A DNA stretch of 33,095 nucleotides from assembly GCA_031286165.1 (NCBI GenBank), contig JAITUU010000050.1, forward strand, positions 1-33,095, in the 5' to 3' direction. This document shows positions 7,338 to 14,967 of the stretch, piece by piece. Numbering within the stretch: position 1 is the stretch's first letter; each line of letters begins with the position of its first letter. Under the pieces are notes generated by a model. That model was not told where the DNA came from and searched no databases. It saw nothing but the letters and a program-made list of their open reading frames with translations. The translations under genes and the position numbers were made by a program. This DNA comes from Bacteroidales bacterium. GTDB lineage: Bacteria > Bacteroidota > Bacteroidia > Bacteroidales > UBA1715.

Positions 7338-8051
7338 ATGAATATAGAAACTTGTTTTAGTCCTGCATTATTTCCTGTGTATAAAAACACCGAAGCCGTA
7401 GTGGTGGTGGTAGATATTTTACGAGCAACCACGTCTATTTGTTCCGCCTTTGAAAATGGCGTACAATCCATAATTCCCGTAGCGAGCAGTAAGGATTTGC
7501 CGGACTACAAAGCGCAGGGCTATTTGGTGGCAGCAGAGCGCAATGGTTTGAAACTCGATGTTGCCGATTTCGGCAATTCTCCCGAAGGATTTCAAACAGA
7601 GCAAGTGAAGGGAAAAACCATAGTGTATAGCACCACAAACGGCACCAAAACCATACAAATGGCTGCCGATTGTAAGGCGGTGGTAATTGCATCGTTTTCC
7701 AACCTGAGTGCCGTAGCGCGGTATGTAGTACAGCAGCAATCGCCGGTAACGCTCCTATGCGCCGGTTGGAAAGGAAAATACAATATAGAAGATACCGTAT
7801 TTTGCGGCGCACTCGCCGAAAAACTTGTGCAAACGCAAAAATTTACAAGCGATTGCGATGCCACAAAAACTGCCGTAGAGATGTGGCGCAATCATAAACA
7901 CGACCTGCGTACACTTATAGAAATCTGCGCTCAAAACACTCGATTGACCACTAATAATTTGCACCACTGCATAGACTTTTGCCTTACGCTCGACACCACG
8001 AACAAAGTGCCGGTGTTTGCAGGCAATGAAATTACTGCGGTGGAGGTGTAG
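7338..8051 (+). CDS. comB: 2-phosphosulfolactate phosphatase family protein (ComB)
   Basis: The 237-residue protein matches the ComB family, magnesium-dependent phosphatases that convert 2-phosphosulfolactate to sulfolactate in coenzyme M synthesis. Family motifs are VVVDILRATTSICSAFENG near the N-terminus, AAERNG, DFGNSP, YSTTNGTK and CAGWKGKYNIEDTVFCGA. Bacteria outside methanogens often carry this gene without a coenzyme M pathway. The true substrate here is therefore uncertain. It starts inside a repeat array, 46 nt after the preceding gene, and rlmH follows after 4 nt, so the two are probably co-transcribed. Confidence 0.87.
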   Translation: MNIETCFSPALFPVYKNTEAVVVVVDILRATTSICSAFENGVQSIIPVASSKDLPDYKAQGYLVAAERNGLKLDVADFGNSPEGFQTEQVKGKTIVYSTTNGTKTIQMAADCKAVVIASFSNLSAVARYVVQQQSPVTLLCAGWKGKYNIEDTVFCGALAEKLVQTQKFTSDCDATKTAVEMWRNHKHDLRTLIEICAQNTRLTTNNLHHCIDFCLTLDTTNKVPVFAGNEITAVEV

Positions 8052-8055
8052 GGGC

Positions 8056-8529
8056 ATGAAAATAACCTTTATAACCATAGGAAAAACCCAAGAACAGTAT
8101 TTGCAAACGGGCATTGCGGAATATGTAAAACGATTGTCGCATTTTTGCAGTTTTTCCTTTGTGGAACTTCCCGATTTGAAGTCGGCGCAGAATTTGACTT
8201 TTGAAGAGATTAAAAAACGCGAGGGGCAACTGATTTTTGCAAAAATTCCACAGGGAGCATTGGTGTTTTTGCTTGACGAACGCGGAAAAGAATACACATC
8301 GTTGCAATTTTCGGCTCTCATAGAGCGCAAACAAAACGAGGCATGTAAGGAATTGTGCTTTGTAATTGGCGGTGCTTACGGATTTTCCCAAGAGATATAT
8401 GCCGCCTTTTCGCAACGAATTTCTCTTTCAAAAATGACCTTTTCGCACCAAATGATACGCCTGTTTTTTGTGGAACAACTCTACCGCGCCTACACCATTC
8501 AAAAAAATATGCCCTATCATCACGAATAG
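8056..8529 (+). CDS. rlmH: 23S rRNA (pseudouridine1915-N3)-methyltransferase RlmH
   Basis: From the ATG at 8056 the protein has 157 residues, the normal RlmH length. The longer reading from 8017 would overlap comB and add unlike residues. RlmH is a SPOUT-fold enzyme that uses S-adenosylmethionine to methylate pseudouridine 1915 in helix 69 of 23S rRNA. Visible motifs are FLLDERGKEYTS, the SAM-binding knot FVIGGAYGFS, and the C-terminal MTFSHQMIRLFFVEQLYRA with NMPYHHE at the end. It follows comB by 4 nt. Confidence 0.96.
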   Translation: MKITFITIGKTQEQYLQTGIAEYVKRLSHFCSFSFVELPDLKSAQNLTFEEIKKREGQLIFAKIPQGALVFLLDERGKEYTSLQFSALIERKQNEACKELCFVIGGAYGFSQEIYAAFSQRISLSKMTFSHQMIRLFFVEQLYRAYTIQKNMPYHHE

Positions 8530-8565
8530 ACTGTGTGATATGTAAAGACTACCAATCCAAAATAA

Positions 8566-8600
8566 TTTACCAATTACTATTTACCATTTACAATTAATAA
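8566..8600. repeat. Period-7 array upstream of the hisH promoter
   Basis: Five heptamers run TTTACCA, ATTACTA, TTTACCA, TTTACAA, TTAATAA and stop exactly where the -7 element begins at 8601. The array occupies the place where the upstream promoter element would be. Confidence 0.6.
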
Positions 8601-8608
8601 TATATTTG
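8601..8608 (+). promoter_or_regulatory. -7 element of hisH
   Basis: TATATTTG matches TAnnTTTG exactly and ends 21 nt before the ATG at 8630. No upstream TTG is present at the expected distance, because the heptamer array lies there. Confidence 0.5.
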
Positions 8609-8629
8609 TACATAAAAAGAACTAAAAAC

Positions 8630-9211
8630 ATGAACATTGCAATAGTAAAATATAATGCCGGCAACATTCAGTCGGTGCAGTACGCGCTCAATCGCTTGGG
8701 GGTGGAACCTATTATTACCAACAATGCGCAGGAATTGCTCAGTGCCGATAAAGTGATATTTCCCGGAGTGGGCGAAGCGAGTTCGGCTATGGCGTATTTG
8801 AAAAATCATAATTTAGATACGCTCATTACTTCGCTCAAAAATCCGGTATTGGGCATTTGTTTGGGTATGCAACTCATGTGCCGCCACTCCGAAGAGGGCA
8901 ATGCCGATTGTTTGAATATTTTCGATGTAGCGGTGAAGCGATTTGCGCCCACGCAAAAAGTTCCGCACATGGGCTGGAATCAAATTACGAAGTGCAACGG
9001 TGAGTTATTCAAAGGAATAGAGAATAATAGTTACGTGTATTTTGTGCATAGTTTTTATGCCGAACTCAATGCACACACTACCGCCGAGTGCGATTACATT
9101 CTGCCATTCAGTGCGAGTATAGAGAAAGATAATTTTTTTGCCGTGCAATTCCACCCCGAAAAAAGCGGCGATGTGGGGGCAAAAATTTTGGAAAACTTTG
9201 TGCGACTATAA
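8630..9211 (+). CDS. hisH: Imidazole glycerol phosphate synthase, glutamine amidotransferase subunit HisH
   Basis: The start at 8630 gives 193 residues, the usual HisH length. The reading from 8606 would begin between the -7 box and that ATG. It is a class I glutamine amidotransferase with a triad of Cys77 (GICLGMQ), His175 and Glu177 (FHPEKSG), plus the oxyanion-hole PGVGE motif. It supplies ammonia to HisF for histidine and purine-by-product synthesis. No other his gene is adjacent. A role with a HisF-like partner in sugar amidation is possible, but the sequence is an ordinary HisH (VPHMGWNQI, YFVHSFYA). It appears monocistronic. Confidence 0.93.
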   Translation: MNIAIVKYNAGNIQSVQYALNRLGVEPIITNNAQELLSADKVIFPGVGEASSAMAYLKNHNLDTLITSLKNPVLGICLGMQLMCRHSEEGNADCLNIFDVAVKRFAPTQKVPHMGWNQITKCNGELFKGIENNSYVYFVHSFYAELNAHTTAECDYILPFSASIEKDNFFAVQFHPEKSGDVGAKILENFVRL

Positions 9212-9244
9212 TCAATTACGAACGGCGAAGCCCTCAACGAAGGT

Positions 9245-9265
9245 AATTAAAAATTAAAAATTACG
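9245..9265. repeat. Three AT-rich heptamers
   Basis: AATTAAA, AATTAAA, AATTACG lie between hisH and the phosphoesterase gene. The array is short and of low complexity, so it is weaker than the others. Confidence 0.4.
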
Positions 9266-9305
9266 AAATTTCAATTATTCTGTTATTCAAAACTAACACC
9301 TGATT

Positions 9306-10433
9306 ATGAAACAGTTTGCAATAGGAATTACCATTATGCTGTGTGTGTACGCAGCGGTGCATTTTTACGTGTATCAACGTTTGTGCTTGGCTCTTGCGCC
9401 ATCGGTGGGAGCAAAGCGCATGATTGCCATAGCCATAGTGCTGCTTGCGTTGGCATTTGTGGGCGGTATGATTTTGGAACGTTCGTATTCTTCCAATGTT
9501 TCGGAATTGGTGTATAAAATAGGGGTTTCGTGGTTGCCGTTTTTGCTCTATGGTCTTTTGGCTATTGTGGCAATAGATATTGTGCGATTGTTGAATTATT
9601 TTTTTCATTTTCTGCCCTCAATTTCGGTACAAACCACACGCATTATGGCATTTGTGGTGTTTGCCTGTATTTTTGTAATAGTTGCTCTGGGGCATAGAAA
9701 TGCTATCAATACTCGCATAGTACAGCTTCCGCTGCGCATTCATAAATCGGTGAGCGGCGAAAAAAATGTACGCATAGCCCTCGTTACCGATATTCATTTT
9801 GGGGCAATTATCAATCAAGCGTGGGAGGAAAAATTGGTAACACTGCTGCAAGCGCAAAAGCCCGATGTTATACTATTTTGCGGCGATATGGTAGATGGCG
9901 ATATTGCACCGGTGCTTCGCCATAATATTGGTAGTCATTTGCAAACGCTCACACCGCCGCTGGGTTTGTATGCGGTGTTTGGCAATCATGAATACATTGG
10001 CGGTATAGAACACGTGCGAGAATATTTCAAAAAAATCAATCTTCCGGTGCTCACCGATACTGTGCTAACGCTTGCCAATGGTATGCAAATAGTGGGGCGA
10101 AACGATAGAAGTAGTCGTATGCAACGTCCGCTCGATAGTGTGATGCTAAACATAGACCATACAAAACCAATAGTGGTGCTCAATCATCAGCCCTACGATT
10201 TGAACGAAGCGGTGGCGCAGGGCGTGGATTTACACCTTTCGGGGCACACGCATCATGGGCAGTTGTTTCCTTTCAATTTTATAACTCAAGCCTTGTTTGA
10301 ACTCAGTTGGGGCTATTTGCAAAAAGGCGATTCACACTTGTATGTGTCTTCGGGTTTTGGCACGTGGGGACCCAATGTGCGCGTGGGCAATCACCCCGAA
10401 ATTGTGCTGTTCGATATTGAATTTGATAATTAG
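9306..10433 (+). CDS. Membrane-anchored metallophosphoesterase
   Basis: The 375-residue protein has four predicted N-terminal transmembrane helices (about residues 5-25, 38-55, 74-98 and 111-128). A calcineurin-like metallophosphoesterase domain follows (about 155-372). All metal-binding motifs are present: DIHFG (Asp162, His164), GDMVDGD (Asp194), GNHEY (Asn227, His228), NHQPYD (His294) and GHTHHGQ (His314, His316). The architecture resembles YkuE/YaeI-type enzymes, some of which act on lipid A precursors or other phospholipids, but the substrate cannot be read from sequence. The deacetylase gene follows after 17 nt and the glycosyltransferase 9 nt after that, so a role in surface glycan or lipid processing is a reasonable inference. 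Confidence 0.88.
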   Translation: MKQFAIGITIMLCVYAAVHFYVYQRLCLALAPSVGAKRMIAIAIVLLALAFVGGMILERSYSSNVSELVYKIGVSWLPFLLYGLLAIVAIDIVRLLNYFFHFLPSISVQTTRIMAFVVFACIFVIVALGHRNAINTRIVQLPLRIHKSVSGEKNVRIALVTDIHFGAIINQAWEEKLVTLLQAQKPDVILFCGDMVDGDIAPVLRHNIGSHLQTLTPPLGLYAVFGNHEYIGGIEHVREYFKKINLPVLTDTVLTLANGMQIVGRNDRSSRMQRPLDSVMLNIDHTKPIVVLNHQPYDLNEAVAQGVDLHLSGHTHHGQLFPFNFITQALFELSWGYLQKGDSHLYVSSGFGTWGPNVRVGNHPEIVLFDIEFDN

Positions 10434-10450
10434 AAAATTGAGAGCACGGC

Positions 10451-11764
10451 ATGAAGGAATTATACGACTACCTATTGCGATTTTTGCTGAATTGCCCCGA
10501 TAGGGAAGGCGAAATTTTGCCGCATATAGCGTATAGTGCCAATGAAGAAGAGTTTGAACACTACGCCGTTGTTATTGTGCAATCCGATTTTTTTACAAAA
10601 AATTACGGAACAGTGCAGTCCTTGCCTACACTGCCTTTGCAGGAAATCGAGGCTATGCCCTTTTTGTATGGCGAAACGCGCATTGAAATGCGCAATTCCA
10701 CGTGTATTATTCACGCCGATTTACTTGCTTCGGCGTTTGTGTTGCTCAGCGGTTACGAAATGTGGGTGCAAGCAAATGTGCGCGATGTTCACGGTAGATT
10801 TGCCGCAAAAGATGCGATTGCCTATAAGGGTAATTTTTTGCATCGCCCCATTGTAGATGAATACGGTGCTTTCTTGCGAACATGTTTGCGCGAAGCAGGA
10901 ATTGCAGTGAACGAACCAGAGCAAACATTGACGAAACTGTATCTTACGCACGATATAGACCATGCGTTTCAATATCGCAGCTTGCGTGGATTTTTTGGTG
11001 CCTGGTGGCGCACGGTGCGTGGCGAGCGCAACGAAATTTTTGCCGCCTTCCGTTCGTATTGCGGGCGCGTAACCGCCGACCCTTTGTGCACTCTGCCCTT
11101 TATTTTTGAAAAAAATAATGATTTGAAACAGCACACATCTGTTCCGGTGGAAAGCGTGGTGTTTTTCAAATCGCCTGTGCAAACGGCGGCTCACGATAAA
11201 CCGCTCTACCGTTTGCATTCGCGCGATATGCAATTTTTATTTCGTGAGTGTAGAACCGATGGAGCAAAAATTGGGTTACACACAAGTTACCGAGCCGGAG
11301 CAGAGCCGGAATTGATAGCGCAGGAAAAAGCGAAATTGGAGCAGGCAACGCGGCAAAAAATAATCTACAATCGCCACCATTTTTTGCGAATAACGCGCAT
11401 AGAAGATTTACAAACGCTTGCAGATTGCGGTATTTGCGATGATTTTACGCTTGGTTTTGCTGATTGCGCCGGTTTCCGCTTGGGCACCTGTCGCGCGGTG
11501 CAGTGGATTAATCCGCTCTCTCGCAGCGTGTCGCCTTTGCGCCTGCATCCGCTCACGGCTATGGAGGAGAGTTTGACCACCGCTCGCTATATGCATCTTT
11601 CTGAAAACGAAGCCTTTGATTACCTGTGTATGTTGATAGAAAACGCCCGAAAATACGGCGGAGAAATAAGTCTTTTATGGCACAATACTTCCTTTGCCGA
11701 AGGTGGAGAGTGTAATCATAAGATGTTGTATAGCAATGTGTTGAATTATTTAAAGAACAAATAA
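10451..11764 (+). CDS. Polysaccharide deacetylase-like protein with DUF7033-type N-terminus
   Basis: The 437-residue cytosolic-looking protein has no signal peptide. The N-terminal 155 residues match, from memory, the DUF7033-type domain paired with polysaccharide deacetylases in Bacteroidetes glycan clusters. The catalytic part begins at LYLTHDIDHA (residues 164-172), where THDID is the NodB motif 1 that supplies a general base and a metal-ligand aspartate. A second metal-ligand segment may be GLHTSY, and WHNTSF lies near the C-terminus. It may deacetylate a sugar intermediate of capsule or lipopolysaccharide before polymerisation. It lies between a phosphoesterase (17-nt gap) and a glycosyltransferase (9-nt gap), indicating one operon. 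Confidence 0.8.
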   Translation: MKELYDYLLRFLLNCPDREGEILPHIAYSANEEEFEHYAVVIVQSDFFTKNYGTVQSLPTLPLQEIEAMPFLYGETRIEMRNSTCIIHADLLASAFVLLSGYEMWVQANVRDVHGRFAAKDAIAYKGNFLHRPIVDEYGAFLRTCLREAGIAVNEPEQTLTKLYLTHDIDHAFQYRSLRGFFGAWWRTVRGERNEIFAAFRSYCGRVTADPLCTLPFIFEKNNDLKQHTSVPVESVVFFKSPVQTAAHDKPLYRLHSRDMQFLFRECRTDGAKIGLHTSYRAGAEPELIAQEKAKLEQATRQKIIYNRHHFLRITRIEDLQTLADCGICDDFTLGFADCAGFRLGTCRAVQWINPLSRSVSPLRLHPLTAMEESLTTARYMHLSENEAFDYLCMLIENARKYGGEISLLWHNTSFAEGGECNHKMLYSNVLNYLKNK

Positions 11765-11773
11765 ATCGCTATC

Positions 11774-13015
11774 ATGAAACAAGTGTTGATACTTTGCGAT
11801 GCCTTTCCGCCCGATTTTGCGCCGCGTATGGGTTATTTGTGTAACTATTTGCCTGCGCTTGGTTGGGAACCTTTTGTGATTACCGAAAAACAGCATCAAC
11901 ATATTTTTCCGGAAATGATTGAACGTCAAAATATTGTGTCGATTGATTTTTATCCGGCGAAACAAACATGTGTAAAAAAATTGCAGTGGTTTTGTACGCT
12001 TATTGCCGATTTTTTGTGGAACTACAAAGACCGAAAAATGGAGAAGGCGGCTCGAAAGATTATGAAAACTCGGCACTTTTCGTTGGTGCTGGCGAGTTCG
12101 TATCGCACCTTTCCGCTGCGTGCCGCGAGGCAAATCAGTCAAAAAAATCATATTCCTTTGCTGATTGATTTGCGCGATATAGTGGAGCAATATGCAGAAA
12201 ATGAGTATATTGCACACACATTGCGCTTTTCGTTTTTGAAAAAGATTGCAATACCCATATTTACAAAAAAATTGCTGCGCGAGCGCAATAAGGCTTTGCA
12301 CGTGGCAGCGGCAGTTACTACCGTTTCGGAATGGCATAAGGAATTTTTATTACAGTTCAATTCTTATACACACTTGATTTACAATGGTTTCGATGCCGAT
12401 TTGTTTGTGCCGAAGAAAGTTCGCACCGAGCAATTTCGCATAGTATATACCGGACGGATTTTGAGTTTGCACATGCGCAATCCTGAATTGCTTTGTGCTG
12501 CGGTGGCGCAGTTACACTCAGAGCACTGCATAGATGCGGCAACGTTTCGCATTCAGTTTTATACAAACGAAGAATCGAAGGAAATACTTTTGCAATTTGT
12601 TGAAAAATACCGTATTGCGAGTTTTGTTGATTTTTTTTCCATGCGCCCTCATGCTCAAATTCCTGCAATTTTGAACGAAGCGTCCATTCTGTTGCTTTTG
12701 TCAAATTCTTCAAAAGGAACACGTGCACCCAAGGGAATAATGGGTACAAAAACCTTTGAATATCTGGCGGTGGAAAAACCGATTCTGTGTGTGCGCAGCG
12801 ATGAAGGCTGTTTGCAGGATTTGATAGCGCGGGCAAACGCCGGCATTTCGGCATCTACGGTGGCGGAAGCGGCGCAGTTTATTATGGAACAATACGCCGA
12901 ATGGCAGAAAAATGGATACACGCATCAAGCCGTGAACCGAGAATTGCTTCAACAATTCTCACGAAAAGGGCAAGCGCTACAGTTTGCAGATATTTTTGAG
13001 GAACTGAGTGTGTAA
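11774..13015 (+). CDS. GT-B family glycosyltransferase (GT4-like)
   Basis: The 413-residue protein has the two Rossmann-like halves of a GT-B enzyme. The N-terminal half opens with VLILCDAFPPDFAPRMGY, typical of GT4-like acceptor domains. The donor half carries IYNGFDADLF, IVYTGRI and GTKTFEYLAVEKPIL, in which the glutamate of FEYLA should contact the nucleotide sugar. No transmembrane helix is seen. It probably adds one sugar to a lipid-linked glycan at the cytoplasmic face of the membrane. Donor and acceptor are unknown. It ends the 9306-13015 gene run, and its stop is 4 nt from the stop of convergent metA. Confidence 0.87.
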   Translation: MKQVLILCDAFPPDFAPRMGYLCNYLPALGWEPFVITEKQHQHIFPEMIERQNIVSIDFYPAKQTCVKKLQWFCTLIADFLWNYKDRKMEKAARKIMKTRHFSLVLASSYRTFPLRAARQISQKNHIPLLIDLRDIVEQYAENEYIAHTLRFSFLKKIAIPIFTKKLLRERNKALHVAAAVTTVSEWHKEFLLQFNSYTHLIYNGFDADLFVPKKVRTEQFRIVYTGRILSLHMRNPELLCAAVAQLHSEHCIDAATFRIQFYTNEESKEILLQFVEKYRIASFVDFFSMRPHAQIPAILNEASILLLLSNSSKGTRAPKGIMGTKTFEYLAVEKPILCVRSDEGCLQDLIARANAGISASTVAEAAQFIMEQYAEWQKNGYTHQAVNRELLQQFSRKGQALQFADIFEELSV

Positions 13016-13019
13016 TTTG

Positions 13020-13925
13020 TTACAAATTGTAGGGCGTTTCTTGATACACGTAGTAGTTCAACCAATTAGAAAACAGTAAATTACCATGACTTTTCCACAA
13101 GTTTACAGGCGTTTGCGAAGGGTCGTTGTTGGGAAAATAATGTTCGGGCAGGGCAATGTCGATGCCTTTTTTTGTATCGCGCACAAATTCATCGCGCAGT
13201 GTAAAGCGGTCGTATTCGGAGTGCCCGCTCACAAATACTTGTTTTTTATCTTTCGAGGCACAAATATATACGCCAGCCTCGTGCGATTCGCTCAATAGTT
13301 CTAATTCGGGTTGAGCCACAATGTCTTCGCGGCGCGTGTAGGTATTGCGCGAGTGGGGTGCGTAAAATTCGTCATCGAAACCGGTAAGAAGCGGTTCGTT
13401 GGGTTTATTCACACTGTGATTGAAAATACCGAACATTTTGTGCGGTAAATTGTATTTTTGTATGCCATAGTGGTGATACAGAGCCGCTTGCGCTCCCCAG
13501 CAAATAAAAAAACAGGAGGTTACGTTTTCTTGTGCCCAGTCCAAAATCTGCGTAAGTTCTTTCCAATAGGTAATTTTCTCGAATTGCAAATGCTCCACCG
13601 GTGCGCCGGTAATAATCAAGCCATCGAGTTTTTGGTGTTTGTATTCATCGAAGGAATGATAAAATTCGGTGAGATGTGCCGCTGAGGTATTTTTGGAAAT
13701 GTGCGTTTTGGTATAAAGCAAAATCAATTCTACCTGCAAAGGTGAATTACTCAGCATACGAATCAGTTGGGTTTCGGTGATTTCCTTATTGGGCATCAGG
13801 TTGAGTATGCCTATGCGCAGCGGGCGAATATCTTGCGATACCGCACGGCTTTGGTTCATAATAAATATATTCTCGTTTTTCAGCACTTCCGCCGCAGGCA
13901 GGGTGTCGGGTATATTTACAGGCAT
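13020..13925 (-). CDS. metA: Homoserine O-acetyltransferase (MetA family)
   Basis: The 301-residue protein is a full-length MetA with the catalytic triad Cys142 (FICWGAQA), His235 and Glu237 (SGHSEYDRF). MetA acylates homoserine, the first committed step of methionine synthesis. Residue 111 decides the acyl donor in characterised enzymes: glutamate gives acetyl-CoA specificity (as in Bacillus cereus) and glycine gives succinyl-CoA specificity (as in E. coli). Here residue 111 is Glu, in [11 protein letters not shown], so the enzyme is predicted to be an acetyltransferase despite the usual succinyltransferase label. Its promoter (13948-13955) is divergent from that of ispD. Confidence 0.94.
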   Translation of the reverse strand: MPVNIPDTLPAAEVLKNENIFIMNQSRAVSQDIRPLRIGILNLMPNKEITETQLIRMLSNSPLQVELILLYTKTHISKNTSAAHLTEFYHSFDEYKHQKLDGLIITGAPVEHLQFEKITYWKELTQILDWAQENVTSCFFICWGAQAALYHHYGIQKYNLPHKMFGIFNHSVNKPNEPLLTGFDDEFYAPHSRNTYTRREDIVAQPELELLSESHEAGVYICASKDKKQVFVSGHSEYDRFTLRDEFVRDTKKGIDIALPEHYFPNNDPSQTPVNLWKSHGNLLFSNWLNYYVYQETPYNL

Positions 13926-13947
13926 GGTTTTCTCCGTGTTTTTTTTA

Positions 13948-13955
13948 CAAAAGTA
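13948..13955 (-). promoter_or_regulatory. -7 element of metA
   Basis: The minus strand reads TACTTTTG, an exact TAnnTTTG match, 22 nt before the metA ATG. The region where a -33 element should be is occupied by the TTAATGG array. Confidence 0.6.
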
Positions 13956-13959
13956 CTAT

Positions 13960-13987
13960 TTAATGGTTAATGGTTAATGGTTAATGG
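13960..13987. repeat. Four exact TTAATGG heptamers between divergent promoters
   Basis: Four identical tandem copies of TTAATGG, with a partial fifth (TTAAT), lie between the metA -7 element (13948-13955) and the ispD -7 element (14009-14016). A change in copy number would move upstream elements of both promoters relative to each other in 7-bp steps. Confidence 0.85.
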
Positions 13988-14008
13988 TTAATTTTTTTCA
14001 AAAAAGAA

Positions 14009-14016
14009 TACCTTTG
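14009..14016 (+). promoter_or_regulatory. -7 element of ispD
   Basis: TACCTTTG matches TAnnTTTG exactly and ends 15 nt before the ATG at 14032. This argues against the in-frame upstream ATG at 13984, which would lie before the transcription start and inside the repeat. Confidence 0.6.
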
Positions 14017-14031
14017 CAAAAAAACGAAGGA

Positions 14032-14703
14032 ATGAAGAGCGAAAAGGAGTATGTCATACTTGTAGCTGGCGGCAAAGGCTTGCGCATGAAAACCGATGTG
14101 CCAAAGCAGTTTATGCTTTTGGCAGGAAAGCCGGTATTGATGCGCAGTGTGGAGGCATTTTTTCGCTATTCTCCTGCCATTGAAATTATTGTGGTGCTGC
14201 CGCAGGAGCATATTTTGTATTGGCAGGAATTGTGCAAGGAATACGATTTTTCAATCAATCACAGCGTGGTTTCCGGAGGTGCGGAGCGATTTTTTTCGGT
14301 GCAACATGGATTGGCGAGTGTAGAAACACCAGCCTTTGTTGCCATTCACGATGGCGTGCGTCCGCTTGTGTCGGCGGCGTGTATTGCACGCGGATTTGCC
14401 TGCGCTCGTGCACAGGGCAGTGCCGTTCCGGTGGTGGATTGCGTGGATTCACTGCGTGTGGTGCAAGGAAATTCTTCAACAATAATAGACCGCAGCACCA
14501 TAAAACGGGTGCAAACGCCGCAGATTTTCGATGCGGAATTGCTCAAACAAGCATATTCACAATCCTTTTCGCCGCTTTTTACCGATGATGCTTCGGTGTG
14601 GGAGAGTGCCGGTCGTGCGGTGGCACTTTTCGAGGGCGAAGAAAGGAATATAAAACTCACAACGCCTACCGATTTTGCGATAGGGGAAGGATTGCTGGCA
14701 TAG
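14032..14703 (+). CDS. ispD: 2-C-methyl-D-erythritol 4-phosphate cytidylyltransferase
   Basis: From the ATG at 14032 the protein has 223 residues, the usual IspD length. It transfers CMP from CTP to MEP in the non-mevalonate isoprenoid pathway. The nucleotide-binding loop VILVAGGKGLRM is near the N-terminus, followed by VPKQFMLLAGKPVL, the IHDGVRPL motif, KRVQTPQIF and the C-terminal NIKLTTPTDF. The first loop has GGKGLRM where many homologues have GGxGxRM, so the CTP site is complete. The first 16 codons of the longer reading from 13984 come from the repeat and promoter and are probably not translated. Confidence 0.95.
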   Translation: MKSEKEYVILVAGGKGLRMKTDVPKQFMLLAGKPVLMRSVEAFFRYSPAIEIIVVLPQEHILYWQELCKEYDFSINHSVVSGGAERFFSVQHGLASVETPAFVAIHDGVRPLVSAACIARGFACARAQGSAVPVVDCVDSLRVVQGNSSTIIDRSTIKRVQTPQIFDAELLKQAYSQSFSPLFTDDASVWESAGRAVALFEGEERNIKLTTPTDFAIGEGLLA

Positions 14704-14875
14704 TCTTAACCACGATTTTTATATGATTTCCAAAATTTGTAGGATTCCTTGTTGCCACGAATTACACTGATTTTTACAGATTAGGATACATTTTTTCCGT
14801 TGAGCAAAATCATGTACATCTCATATATCTTGTAATAATCGAGGTTCAGACAACTTTTTTTGCTATTTTGTGAAA
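14704..14875. other. Intergenic region with a dispersed-repeat-like segment
   Basis: No gene is seen here. At 14757-14789 the sequence CACGAATTACACTGATTTTT and the bases after it resemble, in the opposite orientation, the segment at 32776-32811. The rest is AT-rich with no clear terminator for ispD. Confidence 0.35.
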
Positions 14876-14922
14876 TTTGTCATAAAAAAACTTGCATTTT
14901 GTCATAAAATGTGCTATACTTG
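14876..14922 (+). promoter_or_regulatory. Promoter of the giant surface protein with duplicated TTTGTCATAAAA boxes
   Basis: TTG at 14892-14894 and TATACTTG at 14915-14922 are separated by exactly 20 nt. Two perfect copies of TTTGTCATAAAA lie at 14876-14887 and 14898-14909, 22 bp apart, one just upstream of the -33 element and one in the spacer. This placement fits an operator. A GTCATAAAA box at nearly the same spacing precedes the gene at 32998. Confidence 0.6.
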
Positions 14923-14967
14923 TAGTTTGAGATAAATGTATAAAAACATGAACAAATTTACAAGGAT

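Noticed and set aside
9212..9250. Terminator after hisH (AATTAC ... GTAATT)
   Set aside because: The stem is six base pairs of AT-rich sequence with a long loop and no T-run, too weak to call.
9261..9608. Minus-strand frame opposite the phosphoesterase gene
   Set aside because: It is rich in His, Gln and Asn, has no family resemblance and is antisense to the N-terminal membrane segments of a real gene.
13984..14031. N-terminal extension of IspD
   Set aside because: These codons lie in the heptamer repeat and over the -7 element. The family starts near the ATG at 14032.
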